Shown here piece after piece: positions 26,301 to 36,119 of a stretch of 64,000 nt of DNA. The stretch lies in contig JAVTVY010006829.1 of the NCBI GenBank assembly GCA_036873755.1, positions 186,001 to 250,000 of the forward strand. Reading direction: 5' to 3'. The notes below the pieces were generated by a model. It searched no databases. It was not told the origin of the DNA and saw nothing but the letters and a program-made list of their open reading frames with translations. Position numbers and translations under genes: made by a program. Position 1 is the first letter of the stretch. Each line of letters starts with the position of its first letter. The stretch comes from Hanleya hanleyi. Taxonomy: Eukaryota > Mollusca > Polyplacophora > Lepidopleurida > Hanleyidae.

Positions 26301-26382
26301 TACGACCGTCGGTTGAAGTCAGTTGAGCCATTACTGATATTGTCAAAATTAATACATAAATCGACAACGTCCTAATTGCCAT
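7986..26382 (-). CDS. membrane-anchored protein with three tandem cholinesterase/carboxylesterase domains
   Basis: Exons 26382-24797, 18246-16561, 11544-9886 and 8364-7986 join through three GT-AG introns, all phase 2, into 5310 nt: 1769 residues plus stop. In order: signal peptide (about 1-25); esterase domain 1 (about 28-584; oxyanion HGGG 137-140, Ser218 in GQSSG, Asp354, His487); domain 2 (about 607-1141; HGG 721-723, Ser802 in GQSAG, Asp922, His1048); domain 3 (about 1177-1694; DGKN in place of HGG, Glu1367 at the serine position in GQESG, no catalytic His); Ser/Asn-rich stalk; transmembrane helix about 1737-1760; tail RRKRLEQLT. The conserved E-D-C-L loop cysteines occur in all three. 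Family knowledge: alpha/beta-hydrolases of this group hydrolyse choline or carboxyl esters, or act as adhesion proteins (neuroligin, neurotactin). Inference: a type I surface protein with two possibly active esterase domains and a membrane-proximal pseudoenzyme. Transcript data would confirm the joins. Confidence 0.85.
8365..9885 (-). other. triple-esterase intron 3
   Basis: The intron (1521 bp) has donor gtatga and acceptor tttcag. It holds a cluster of hairpin-forming ggtcg/cgacc motifs at 8725-8910. No other gene is seen. Confidence 0.7.
8725..8910. repeat. cluster of short inverted repeats (GGTCG/CGACC)
   Basis: Successive hairpins: tccgacca ... tggtcgga; ggtcg tgat cgacc; and ggtcgctccgac ... 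gtcggatagcgacc, with a further cgacc at 8932. It looks like a foldback or MITE-type element inside the intron. Ends and target duplication are unclear. Confidence 0.5.
9886..11544 (-). CDS. triple-esterase exon 3: tail of domain 2 plus most of domain 3 (pseudoenzyme)
   Basis: The acceptor tttgtag precedes 11544. The exon opens with (G)-D-P-N-A-M-D ... Q-W-P-K-Y ... Y-L-D-I-G, the tail of domain 2. After a Ser/Thr-rich linker, domain 3 starts at T-K-Y-G-T-I-R-G-F. It keeps the fold landmarks (N-N-I-P-Y-A-K-P-P, S-E-D-C-L-Y-L, N-Y-R-L-G-A-L-G-F-F-S, four disulfide cysteines). The catalytic parts are lost: the oxyanion motif is D-G-K-N, the elbow is G-Q-E-S-G with Glu at the nucleophile position, and the His loop reads G-S-D-T-Y-R-N-D-Y. 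It ends T-N-F-A-H-N-G with donor gtatga at 9885. The length of 1659 nt is a multiple of 3. The long open frame to 11612 extends into intron and its ATG is not the start. Confidence 0.88.
13010..13410 (-). mobile_element. LINE C-terminal coding fragment and 3' end
   Basis: The minus-strand frame 13409-13170 ends a LINE ORF2: P-R-C-S-P-C-H-E-D-L-T-V-K-H-I-L-I-A-C, then D-S-F-Y-R, L-E-D-L-F and a C-terminal G-I-G-L-L-H-Q-F. This C-x-x-C ... H-x-x-x-x-C motif is typical of the C terminus of invertebrate Jockey/I/CR1-type LINEs. The 3' UTR to the left ends in a shared block and a (TC)n tail at about 13010-13025. A very similar copy is at 62460-62930. It is 5'-truncated. Confidence 0.65.
13497..13523. 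repeat. perfect 10-bp hairpin
   Basis: The arms atgttatcgc (13497-13506) and gcgataacat (13514-13523) flank a 7-nt loop. It is probably part of an old repeat; no terminator role is expected in this genome. Confidence 0.4.
13990..14220 (+). pseudogene. degenerate PLE reverse transcriptase fragment
   Basis: It contains cagacctatatctactctcttatgaata followed by accaaacgctatatagac, matching the D-L-Y-L-x-x-Y-E-Y and R-Y-I-D segments of the copies at 6100 and 61390. Stops and shifts throughout. Confidence 0.5.
14469..14945 (-). repeat. PLE 3' region plus end of RT, degenerate
   Basis: It starts gcgtctagtccgtcattcaa, contains gagagaagc, atctcagtcacgctttgattgt and catgcgatatgtatcgcc (end of the RT frame), and stops at about 14945. 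It is the same layout as 55148-55700 but heavily mutated. Confidence 0.6.
14946..15119 (+). repeat. PLE 3'-end stub and 31-bp minisatellite
   Basis: actgttgacctcttctctcttgc (14949-14971) to ctgacgct (about 14995) is the end of a plus-oriented PLE 3' region. A 31-bp repeat (ttgctatactgagatcttac...) then starts at 15012, 15043, 15074 and 15105; the last unit is partial. Confidence 0.7.
16003..16260 (-). repeat. PLE 3' region, partial copy
   Basis: It begins caagcgtctacgccgtcatt and contains cagtatacataaaactaggc, atgatgttccaaaaaca and cgtatcgctgatctgtattc. It ends before the RT part. Confidence 0.6.
16561..18246 (-). CDS. triple-esterase exon 2: tail of domain 1 plus most of domain 2
   Basis: The acceptor ttacag precedes 18246. 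The first codons read (G)-N-P-N-V-P ... Y-W-P-E-Y-T ... F-W-L-D-L-L-P-N-L, the standard C-terminal end of an esterase, followed after a short K/P-rich linker by V-E-T-N-L-G-V-V-Q-G, the start of the next domain. There is no signal peptide and no start codon is needed; ATG 18173 is internal. Domain 2 keeps I-H-G-G-S, G-Q-S-A-G (Ser802), G-T-N-D-E-D-G (Asp922) and G-A-D-H-G-D-E-L-P-F-V-F-G (His1048), so it is predicted active. It ends T-N-F-A-R-F-G with donor gtaagt at 16560. The length is 1686 nt, a multiple of 3, so the exon is symmetric (phase 2/2). Confidence 0.9.
18520..18754 (+). repeat. PLE 3' region, solo copy
   Basis: It runs from gatcagcgatacggatttta through actgttgaccgcttctctct, tttggtgctaatactgttat and attatggacgcggatattct to ggactagacgcttg. 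It is closely similar to 61780-62025, with no RT next to it. Confidence 0.7.
22000..22165 (+). repeat. degenerate PLE 3'-region end
   Basis: It contains accaccggttctctcg, tttggtactaatttggtctt and tactgaatgtcggatctgac, in the order of the family consensus. Confidence 0.45.
22570..22800 (-). repeat. degenerate PLE 3'-region copy
   Basis: It contains gtccataaggaatttccgca, a shared agacaaactagg block, caacagttttt and agatatcatgatgttt in the order of the minus-oriented consensus. With 22000-22165 it forms an inverted pair. Confidence 0.45.
23430..23530 (-). repeat. diverged PLE 3'-region fragment
   Basis: tcagtcgcgcttttattgca, gttcatgtggaga and ccacacggcccctatcaccg match the subfamily at 49640-49750. 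Confidence 0.45.
24797..26382 (-). CDS. triple-esterase exon 1: signal peptide and most of esterase domain 1
   Basis: Starts at ATG 26382 with a basic then hydrophobic leader (M-A-I-R-T-L-S-I-Y-V-L-I-L-T-I-S-V), a clear signal peptide. The domain shows L-G-I-P-Y-A-E-P-P-I-G, R-E-D-C-L-S-L-N, the oxyanion motif W-L-H-G-G-G-Y, N-Y-R-L-G-A-L-G-F-L-S, nucleophile elbow F-G-Q-S-S-G, acid region G-V-N-S-Q-D-G and G-S-D-H-F-H-E-L-A-F-V-F-G. Ser218, Asp354 and His487 can form a triad; the acid is Asp where cholinesterases have Glu. Disulfide cysteines 91-113 and 270-287 are present. The exon ends in A-N-F-A-K-T-G with donor gtgagt at 24796. On its own it lacks the last 50 or so residues of an esterase, which are supplied by the next exon. 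A good acceptor (ttcttttttag) upstream, with the exon edge at 26512, suggests a separate 5' untranslated exon. Confidence 0.9.
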
Positions 26383-26512
26383 GATGAGATTGTATACACT
26401 TCAATAGTCCAATCCGCGTCTACAGTTTAATATTGTAGCGAACTTCCTTGAAGGGAATAAGTTGGGAACTGTTGTCTCTGAATCGAGTGAGAGCAGCATG
26501 CGTTTAGATTTC
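26383..26512 (-). other. probable 5' untranslated part of triple-esterase exon 1
   Basis: A polypyrimidine tract with AG (minus-strand ttcttttttag, AG at 26514-26513) lies 130 bp upstream of the ATG. This is consistent with an upstream non-coding first exon. It is inferred from sequence only. Confidence 0.4.
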
Positions 26513-29220
26513 CTAAAAAAGAAATCAAAACAAGCAAAATTAGAAATGCCTGTAAATGTAGCGAAAATAGTAAAACGTGAATAAGACTTAAAATGACGTT
26601 AAGAATAAGCAATGACAGAAAATGCTGCATCGATTCGTCCAAATATTTGCATAATACCTTCAGTTCATTCTCGCGAATCAGAGACGAATTTAGTTCATTC
26701 ATCAGTGACATCCGTGGTTTATTCCCATGTATCCTCTCGCGCAGTACACTATGAACTAAGTGTATTAGTTCAACAAATTAAAGCTACTGCTTTGAGAAAG
26801 CGAACAATGTTACGATCACCGTGTTCAGCAAGTTCAAGCAAACCTACACCTATAAGTCTGTGACAACATGAAACGGTGTATTTTCACTCATATCCCAGCT
26901 ACCAAGACGAAAGGACAAAATACATGAACTGTGGCACAAGTCAGATGACTTCGCTATAGGAAACCTTTTCTCTTTGCATCAGATTATCTCAGATAAGCAA
27001 TTACACTTTGTGGTTAACCGTATGTTTGACAAGTCATTGCCTACATTCATGTTGAATACGTTCGATCAACAACATTGTGATGCCGCCTTCCATATAAATC
27101 TTGTGGGAAGGGCTACAAACGATTGCTTTGTATTAAGAGCGATCAGAACTAAGCGACCGTAATGCATTTATGCTTGAGTCAAGAAGGTTCAATTAGCTCG
27201 AATCCAAACAATATCTGAAAAAGTATTTCAAACGAACTATTTAAGTATTTATCCAATGTAGAAAGTTAGACTCTATTTGAGAGTATCGGGTACAAGGTTC
27301 AGCAAGTATCCCCGTACCTGTGGCAGGTTATATGATGAGAGTACAGCGGAAGATACATCGTCCACATACTTGTCCCACGGCTTGAAATATCTAATATAGG
27401 AATGAGGGTATCATATTTCTATAAACGTTGCTGCTCTTTTTTGGTTGTATCTCTAATCTTGAGAATACGCTATTTTCAAAGAACTCAGACAATATGGGCT
27501 TTGATACAGGCTTTATCTTGAATCTGACAGGATCTCCGTCACTTTATCGCAGCTCTAACTGACTTTATACGCAGTTGCGTGAGAGCCTATTTTAGGTTCT
27601 CGATGTCTACTCGTGTCATCTCTGACTGACTGCTATGTAGGTTTGTCATGGTGGTTGGGGCTATGAGATCCACAAAGAAGAGCTCAGTTATCACACGAAC
27701 TATTCTCTCGAATAAATCTCTTGGTATCAACAACCCCCGAATCACAATCGGATAAACGTGTCTGACTTTCCAAGCAGACGTCCACATACGCTAGCTTATC
27801 TCCTCATTGCGTTAACTTGGGATTTAGTTTGAAGCATTTCATCCGATACAGATTACAACTCCGAAAGTTTGATCTTATGTAACCAACTAGTTGTTAATTG
27901 CTAAGGGATTAAATATGCTAACAGACATGTGAATCTTGAAGAGAACGGTAAATACCCTGTATTGTGATCCATTGAGCCATCTCAAGCAAGATAACTGAAG
28001 TAAAAGCAGTACCTTAAAATCAAATGCCAATTGATCGTGTAGTCGTAAAATATCTGGATTCTGCCTGCAAAATTGCTTCAGAGCGATTAACTTAGTGAGT
28101 ATTTTTTCAATTTTGGCTGGAAAATAACCTCGTTCCCCAGTTAGGGAAGAAAACGATATCAGTCAAATGTTGATAATCTGATTTAATTTCCCTGCACGAA
28201 CATCGATTCTGAGCACGCCCTCTCGGTCCAGTACAATCGCATGTTGGAGAAGATTATGCAACCATAAATACATGACAGGACACTTTAGTCACTAAAAGAC
28301 TAGAGACGTATCTATTGACCGTCGAAGTAAGAGAAAATCCTTAGACTTTTACGTTGATTATATTTCCCTCAAGTTTTCCAACGATCAAATACTACTACTT
28401 ATCGTCAGCAACATTTCAAAGGGCATATAACCTGAGCATGGACAAGCTGTGGTATTGCACTCTACCATGTACGAGTATCCATATTCAACACGTCGATTTC
28501 CTCTAACTTCTAGCGTGGATTGTGACTTCACAGAGAATCTGCTACCATAATATCTTCATAATATATCAATAGAAACAGCATTTCGCCATCAAACAGTTCG
28601 CACTGAATATTCTCTCAGACTGTCTATGCAATATTGATGCCGAAAACTAGCTTTTTAAGCTGGAGTATCTAACAATCACAGTGCACCAATATACTGATGT
28701 AACTATGATGGAATAGTCAGAATTCCTACATTGAAGAGTAATAGATATATCCCTAGTTTATACTTCCAGTAGATTAGAATGGAGATAATTATATTACCAT
28801 TATCTTGCGTGCTATTTATATCACTTATTTAAGTAAGGTAACTGTTGAAACTGCGTGGTTTGACGCACCACACAGTTCAATTTTTTAAGGCGGTTACAGT
28901 TGCCATACACAATAAAGTTCACAAATGTTGATGAGCCAGAATGATTCGAAATCACAAATGAATCAGTTGAAAATATTTATATATATTATATAGTGTCCAC
29001 TTGGTCATGATGGATGTTAACCTAAAACCTAAACCTAAAAAGAATTTGAGCAACCATTGGTGAGCTAAATTGGTTGTTGCAATCAATCTGGGGGGGAAAT
29101 ATATTGAGTTTGTTCTGACCGTCGTCCATTACAACCTTTCCTAGTCAATAAAGAGTATCATCATCTAAATCACTCTGTTACACTTGGAGCGACGTCAAGA
29201 TTCATTGGAAAAAAAGACTA
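26513..29220. other. intergenic or upstream DNA, no gene seen
   Basis: A+T-rich, with no coding signal beyond chance frames. The promoter of the triple-esterase gene may lie here, but I cannot point to it. Confidence 0.5.
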
Positions 29221-29236
29221 CAGCTAGCGATTATTT

Positions 29237-29640
29237 CAAGCGTCTGATCCGTCATTCATATTTCAGCCGTCGTCCATTAAAGAATACCCGTGTCCACAAT
29301 CCAACGATCTATTCCATATTCAATATAACAGCATCAGCACCAAATTCAAAAAGACAATCCTAGTATACATAAACACAGGCTAGTTTCCTGCAAGAGAGAA
29401 GCGGTCAACAGTTTTCAATGATGCCGGCAAGACGTCGGCATATGCCGATTTAAGGATAGGAACATCATTATGTGTTGCCTGTGTCATTGTGAACTGTTGA
29501 CCACTTCTCTCCTACAAGGAGCCAGCTTGTGTTTATATATATTTTTATCTTATTCCTACTGGGAGTTTGGTGCTTATATTGACTTATGAATTTGGTCATT
29601 CGATTCTGGAAAAAGGCTGGCTACTGAATGTCGATTGTAT
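29237..29640. repeat. foldback pair of PLE 3' regions
   Basis: A minus-oriented copy (29237-29447; caagcgtctgatccgtcatt to ttcaatgatgccgg) is followed at once by a plus-oriented copy (about 29455-29640; aggaacatcatt ... gtgaactgttgacc ... ctactgaatgtcgattg). Together they form an inverted repeat of about 200-bp arms with a short spacer. Confidence 0.6.
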
Positions 29641-32600
29641 TTTGGTGAATTCATATACTTGAAACGAAATTCAATGTCTTGAAAAACATCATTTCGAATC
29701 ATGCTAGCTGCAGTCATCAGATGGTTTCAAAAGTCTTATTCCAGATCCCTCATTACTTCGATTGGTAGTTATCATTGAAATATCAACTGTCACTCTAGAA
29801 CGGGTAGTTGCATCTATGTCTGGTTCAAATGTTTAGTAAAGGAACTTTCTTAGCAGGAAACTTCAGATAGATACGGCAACGTTGTCCGAGAAGGAACACA
29901 AAGCCTCCGTGTGCAATGCACATCAGATAATTGAATTGTTATAATGTAGTTAAATTAATATTAAGCATCACTGAGTACACGAGAAAAACATATAGAATAC
30001 GTCCACCTACCTTTGATATAAGTAATATCCCACAAAGTATCCCCGCGCGAAGTAAAAATGTGTGTTATACCTTAGTGAGGTGGTCACCGTGCCATAGTAT
30101 TGAATCAACTAAGTTCTCTGTTCCTTTAAACAAGACCTCGCCGTCTGAAATAGGATATTATCTGAAACAATTCCCTCGTAAGAACACGCTTTATCCATAG
30201 CACAGAGAAAACAGAGACTCTCTCTGCTATCTCGTCTGTTGGTTTTACCACGGCCTGCCATTGGTCACATAACCCTTCCATCATCGTTATTTGGATAGAT
30301 TTTTTTTCGCTTCCTCGCAAATCCACATGCCATCTGGAGACTTTTAAGAAATTTAATTTATCTTGTCTGACGTAGTCATTCGACGTTTAGTTCATAGGAC
30401 AACGATTCGCTAACATACCAATTCAATGTTAAACATATCATGTTAAATTGTCGCGGGGCAAACAGACGGAAGCACGGCGGGCTGGAGATGACAGAGGAAT
30501 CGCATTGGCCAATATTTACTTTGATTCCTCCAGCATGTGAGAGCCAAACTTTACGTAAAGAAATACTACTTTTGCGTCTGATGGATTAAGCATCGGTTTA
30601 TTTCTACTGGCAAGTAGACAGCAGCGTTTTTAGACAAAGTTATCTGATAACCTGCCAAGACAGCTTGAATAATTGACATTAAGGTATTCTTGCATGGAAA
30701 GCTCAGAAATACAACATGATGCAGAAGCAGCACATTATAAGAAAATAAGATGCTATACTTTATCTACCTATACTTTATCGTCTAAAACAATAAAACAAAT
30801 ACACTTATTCAGCAGATAATATTTATAATAAAGTTTCGATTCTGTGCGTTGTTGTTGAATTTCGAGAAAGCTATTCACAGTCACGCAATTCTTACAGAAA
30901 TCTGTTGAGATAAAATCAGAAAATTAAGTTTTTGCTGGTGTTTAGGCCATATGAATCCGAGTTGATTACTATGCTATTACAGAATTAGTCACACACATTT
31001 ATCGTAAGCTCCATAAATAAACTTGAATATGGACTATTTCAAGAGAAAGGCGTTCTCTAGATATGCAGCTATATAAACAGTCTTTCAAGGAACTTCTCAC
31101 ATAACCCCAGACTCCGTGACCACGCATCTTCCCGACTTATCGCCCCAGTCCTCACCGTTTAACCATCATTCGATCTCTCGAGGTGCACACTTTTCGATTA
31201 CATCCCGATGTGAAACTGTTCACAAGCCGTCGACTTTGAAGACGAGTTAAGCGAGTAGAACAAAGAGAGCAAATGTCGAAACCCTGATAAGTGCACGATT
31301 GGATTCTGGGTGTCAGAGAGAACACTATCTGTTTAAATATCTAACGCCTATCTCGAGAGATCCACCAGCATTGGCTGGGAAACTTAAGCTTCTCATCGCA
31401 ACTAAATTGTCCTGGACCATATCAGCTTAAATCAGACAATTACGAGAAGCAGGCAGTGTTGTGTATGTCATATGATTGTTGAATTGTTGACCTTGCAGTG
31501 AACTACAATCCATCTCGTAGACAATTATTTGTCTAGTGAACATAAATGTTCAAACGTTCATCATAATTGCATTCATTGCATAGGTTACATGTTTGTATCC
31601 GTGATGTAACATAGAGCGATATCCCCCCAATACCAGAAATGTTCGATATTCCACCCTACTTACATATTAGACAAAAAGTTCATGGAAGTTTAACTTGAAA
31701 GACATATCGAAGAGCTGTGGGTGCAAAGCTTATGAAATCTTCAAATATGCCTCAAAGACCTCGAAAAAAACCCTCCAAAAGTGCAAAAGTTACGTCAGAC
31801 AGCTCAATCGGGAAACTTAAACTACTGCAGAATTGGAAGTTATCTATACCACAATCTGTGAACATATATCCGGGATAAAACGAGAGAATATCATCATGCC
31901 CAAGGTCGATGTAGGATTAGAGACAAAGATGGCCTCACTGTATAGCAGGTATAATGTTTGACATCTGCCTTGTCCTGCCGTCTCTCTCATCTTCTGTACA
32001 TACCTATTATATCATCTGTACACACACACATAACCCGCTCAGATTAACACCTTACTGCTGATCCGAAACTCTCAAACATCCTATAAGTGCTTGTGTCAAT
32101 GTCGTTATTCCCCTATATTGAGCGACATGTTGTCCGAAGTAGCTCAGAGAAGGAAGATAGATATGTATTGAGGTATTACAATGCAGAAGAGCCGGACGGA
32201 GACCCCGCCAAAGGGCCATCAATAGAGAAAGTTCCCCTGGTCAACATGCGCTATCCCCTGCTTATCCATTTAAACTAGTCTTGTCTGTAGAGCTCCTAGT
32301 TGTAATGCCACTATCCTCCATATCATATGTCGATTCCTGATCGATACAAGATTTGACATAATCTGACCATGAACCTGTAACGTTTAGACATTTCCACTCA
32401 GACCATCGTGTAGCCGGTGTCTAGATAAACATATTGGGCAACCCCTTGATTTACATGCCACAACCAAGTCTAAGGTTATTCGGTTTTGGAATAACTGTAT
32501 AACGATGTGAGTGTTAACAGCCTCGGTTGAAGAAAAGGTATTGACACAGGTTAACTCTACGACATGAGAGATTACTGCAATTTTAGCACAGTCAACCACC

Positions 32601-32860
32601 GTTTCTGGATAGCAATATCATTGGAAGAACTGTATATATTTTTGTCCTGTCAGATTCGACATTCACAAGCCAGTCTTCGTCCATAAACGCTTTCCGCGTT
32701 CAGAATAGAAAGACCTTATTATACGACTGTATTAGAACCAAACTCCTATAGCAGATATAAATTTATAGATATTGTCATGGACACAAGCTTAGCCTCGTTT
32801 ATCGCCAGAGAAAAGCGACCAACTCTGTCCAATGATATCAGTAAGACATAACGTGGTTCC
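29641..32860. other. gene-poor DNA, nothing recognised
   Basis: No motif-bearing frame, RNA gene or clear repeat was found. Weak similarity to the PLE 3' region occurs near 32660-32760 (cttcgtccataaacgctttc). Confidence 0.5.
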
Positions 32861-32862
32861 TA

Positions 32863-33085
32863 CACTGCGAAAAAATTGTGTTGAAGCCATTTTAGCACCA
32901 GAATTGTGTTGAAAATAACACCACTTGTGTTAGAATCAACACTAATTTACATTGAACTCAACACAATTTTGTGTTGATATATGAAGTTTAACACAAAACC
33001 ATGTTGATCCCGACAAAAAAACAGTTTGTGTTGAAGCCATTTTAGCACAAAATTGTGTTAAAACAACACAATATTTTTCGCAGTA
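32863..33085. mobile_element. MITE with TA target duplication
   Basis: The left end is cactgcgaaaaaattgtgtt and the right end, read inverted, is tactgcgaaaaatattgtgtt. TA flanks both sides (32861-32862 and 33086-33087). The body is made of tgtgttgaa/aacacaa words. No coding capacity; a non-autonomous DNA transposon. TA duplication suggests a Tc1/mariner-type mobilizer, which is inference. Confidence 0.75.
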
Positions 33086-33184
33086 TATCTGTATCACATC
33101 ACAGCGGCCAAAAGCAATCCCTTACAGTTTGCTAACTATATTTTTGGTTATTTTTCAAAATTATTTTGATGTGAGAAATAAATT

Positions 33185-33330
33185 ATAACACTCGTGGTCA
33201 TTTATCTGATTTTTATCCCACTCGTTTGATAAAACCCATATGAAACTCACTAAAGCTCGTTTCATATGGGTTTTATCAAACGAGTGTGATAAAAATCAGA
33301 TAAATGACTACTCGTAGTGATAATCTATAT
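33185..33330. mobile_element. palindromic foldback element
   Basis: The arms atttatctgatttttatc(c)cactcgtttgataaaacccatatgaaa and its complement flank a 14-nt loop at about 33248-33261. The stem is about 47 bp and nearly perfect, with weaker pairing extending outward (attata...cactcg). Confidence 0.75.
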
Positions 33331-34860
33331 GTATCACTTATCACCAGTGTTCTCCTATCAAAATGGAGTTCCTTATGAGTGTAGTGTATCTCAGTTAGGC
33401 TTTGATTGCGGTCATTCATAACACCACAATGATGACCGTATATATGGCGTGTTCATATTTATAGCCTAATAACGTTTGCCAGATTATGTCAATCCTCGTC
33501 ACTGGTTCGACGATCAGGTTATACTATAAATTCAACACATTAACTGCTATACAATCGAGAAATAACTAAGATGGATTTTTATTCCATTTTTTGTTCTGTG
33601 TTTAGTGAAACCTGCAATTATCTAGGTTAACATATCGCCCTTTTTTGACCAATCTCATTCACTTCCACCAAAAATCGGGAATGGTACACCCCAACTCCAT
33701 TTTATGTGACCATATAAAAAGAACAATACTCATGCAACATAAACGAGAGCAATAGTCACACAACAATCACGGAATATATTTGATTCCTTTTTGAAAATAG
33801 CACTTACCTTATACGAGATACACAGTAACTGTCTAGAATGATTCCAATCCAAGTTCGGGCTAGTAGCAAAGTGTCTCTGGTTGACGCCTGACAGGAGATG
33901 ATTCCAACCGTGAGTGTTCTATTGTCACGATACGATTGTGTATGTATTCAACTAATAAATCACCTCATCTTTAAATAGACCGTTCCAGTTTTTCCATTGA
34001 CCCACGTCATTTGGTTACCACAAAGAGCTTATTTATGCACAATTATCTCACAATAAAGCTAAAAAAATATTCTGGCAGCAATACACCATATCAAATGCTT
34101 TTTCGTTGTGTGATAAGTGTGGTTCAGTTTCGTTCTAAAATGTTGCGGAAATTGTACTTTGATTATTTGGAGATGCTAATTGATCGAATGATGGTGTCAA
34201 AGTCAACTAGAGACATGACTGAAGTCTAATTGCTTTAATGGCAGTGCATATATTTACTCCGTGGAGCAAGATTGATTGCCTTTTATCCCAAAGAATCTGT
34301 TTTGGATTGGAAGAAATGCTCTTTTAATTTAGAGATGGTAGTGACCGCTGACATATCCCCGTCCGTCTTCGAAACACCCCCATACGTATAACATCGATAG
34401 ATGACTCAAGGTCCGAGCCACACTGGTACGGAATCTATTTTGATTAATCTTGTCTTGGCATCCAAATACTCTTGTATGACAGAGATGGATGAGTCAAGAT
34501 AAAACACATACACTAACAGTTAGACAATCATTATTGCCCTCAATGATCTCTGAACATCTTAACCTGTACTTCAGTTATCCTATTAACTTCCCTTCTGACT
34601 ACATTATAAATATGAACAACCGGTTCTCTCCTTGAGGAGTATCCGCTCATCTCTTTACACACAAATCTGTGTTTAATATTTCCAATATATGAGGGCCGTT
34701 TGATATTTCCAGTTTATTCGGTGAAGTATTTTCAAGTGCAAACTAAGTAAGGTTCAGATTACAGCTGGTTTAAAACGCAAAATCATAATCTTGCAATCAA
34801 TACAATAGGTATTTTGAAATACCTACAAAATTAGATCGCTATGACTGGATTTTTTTTCTT
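33331..34860. other. gene-poor DNA, nothing recognised
   Basis: A weak PLE 3'-like snippet (gtatctcagttaggctttgattgcg) lies near 33388-33412. No gene is supported. Confidence 0.45.
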
Positions 34861-34861
34861 C

Positions 34862-35222
34862 ATTTCACAGTATCATGAAGGTGTTTAGCACCGGTACATC
34901 TGATATGGGTTAAGCAACTCTACTCTGTAATTCCTTTCCTATTTCAGCATATAGTACGGCAAACTCGATGGATTTCAATTTCACAGTATCAATAACATGA
35001 AGGAGTACGTTTAACACCAGTACATCTGACATGGGTTAAGCTACTCTACTCTGCAATTCCTTTTCTATTTCAGCATATAGTACGGCAAACTCGATGGGTT
35101 TCAATTTCACAGTATCAATAACACGAAGGAGTATGTTTAGCACCGGTACATCTGACATGGGTTAAGCAATTCTACTCTGTAATTCTTTTCCCGTTTCATC
35201 ACGGTACGGCAAACTCAGACAT
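34862..35222 (+). repeat. tandem repeat, three units of about 115-128 bp
   Basis: Each unit has ttcacagtatca, gtttagcacc (or variant) ggtacatctga, atgggttaagcaa, ctctactctg and agtacggcaaactc. Units begin near 34864, 34979 and 35107. Confidence 0.85.
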
Positions 35223-36119
35223 TTTTGAGGTTATAGTGTCATTCAAGATTTCCGAATTCATGACTAAAGGCTTTCTTTATTCAGACTTTCCTCATCAAAA
35301 ATGGAAAGACACTTAGCGCCAACTACAAACATGCATACCATTTACACCTAATCAGATGTGAATGGAATGACATTGCAATTTTCAATGACAAAATGATATG
35401 GTCATTTAGGCCAAACACGTTATGGTACGGGCGTGACTGACTTGACCATCTCTCCCATGATCGTTTCCACTACAGATTTATCACCAATCTTAATAAATTA
35501 ATATCCTATCAATGCTCCCCAATCGTATATGTCGCTATGTAGGATCTCACAGATTTCAATTGAATTTGGTGTTCAGAGCTCCCAGGTCATGAATATTTAA
35601 TAGTCTTATGACATCACGGCCGCATTTTAACTACTCTACTTGCAGACGTGGAGGGGGATAGGGTCATCGTATCTGCTTTAACCCAAGGTTTATGCCAATG
35701 ACCAGTCCATATTTCTACCCCGCTTTATGGTGCCAATCTGGCGGGAGAGCGGCAAAATCAGAAAAAAACCCCACCAGCGTGGCGCCTGGTTCGACTGAGC
35801 CATCGAAAAAGTCCCTACCATTATGTTTCCTTCAAAGCACTATGAAGAGTTCTCAGCATTGGTCAACACTCGCGTTAGTGCAAGCCGGTTAGATCCCACA
35901 AGCGACAACAGGGGAGCAGATAGCAGCAGATAGGATATAATTTTAATTAGACTGGATTTATCAGAGTAACCATATTTTATGGCAATGTAAATACAAAATG
36001 AAATTTTGAAGACATCTTTTGTGACAAGTCCTAAATTCTCGGGTTTATGAATAGCGAGGTTTAGATAGCAGGCATCGTCCTCTATAAAAGAAGTTTCGAT
36101 TCGATACTCGAAGTACATA

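Noticed and set aside
9813..26382. Three independent carboxylesterase genes on the minus strand
   Set aside because: Domains 2 and 3 have no signal peptide or proper start, and their exons open with the tail of the preceding domain. The phase-2 junctions fit perfectly into one frame.
35780..35815. tRNA-like B box (ggttcgactga)
   Set aside because: Only a partial match, with no A box or cloverleaf around it.
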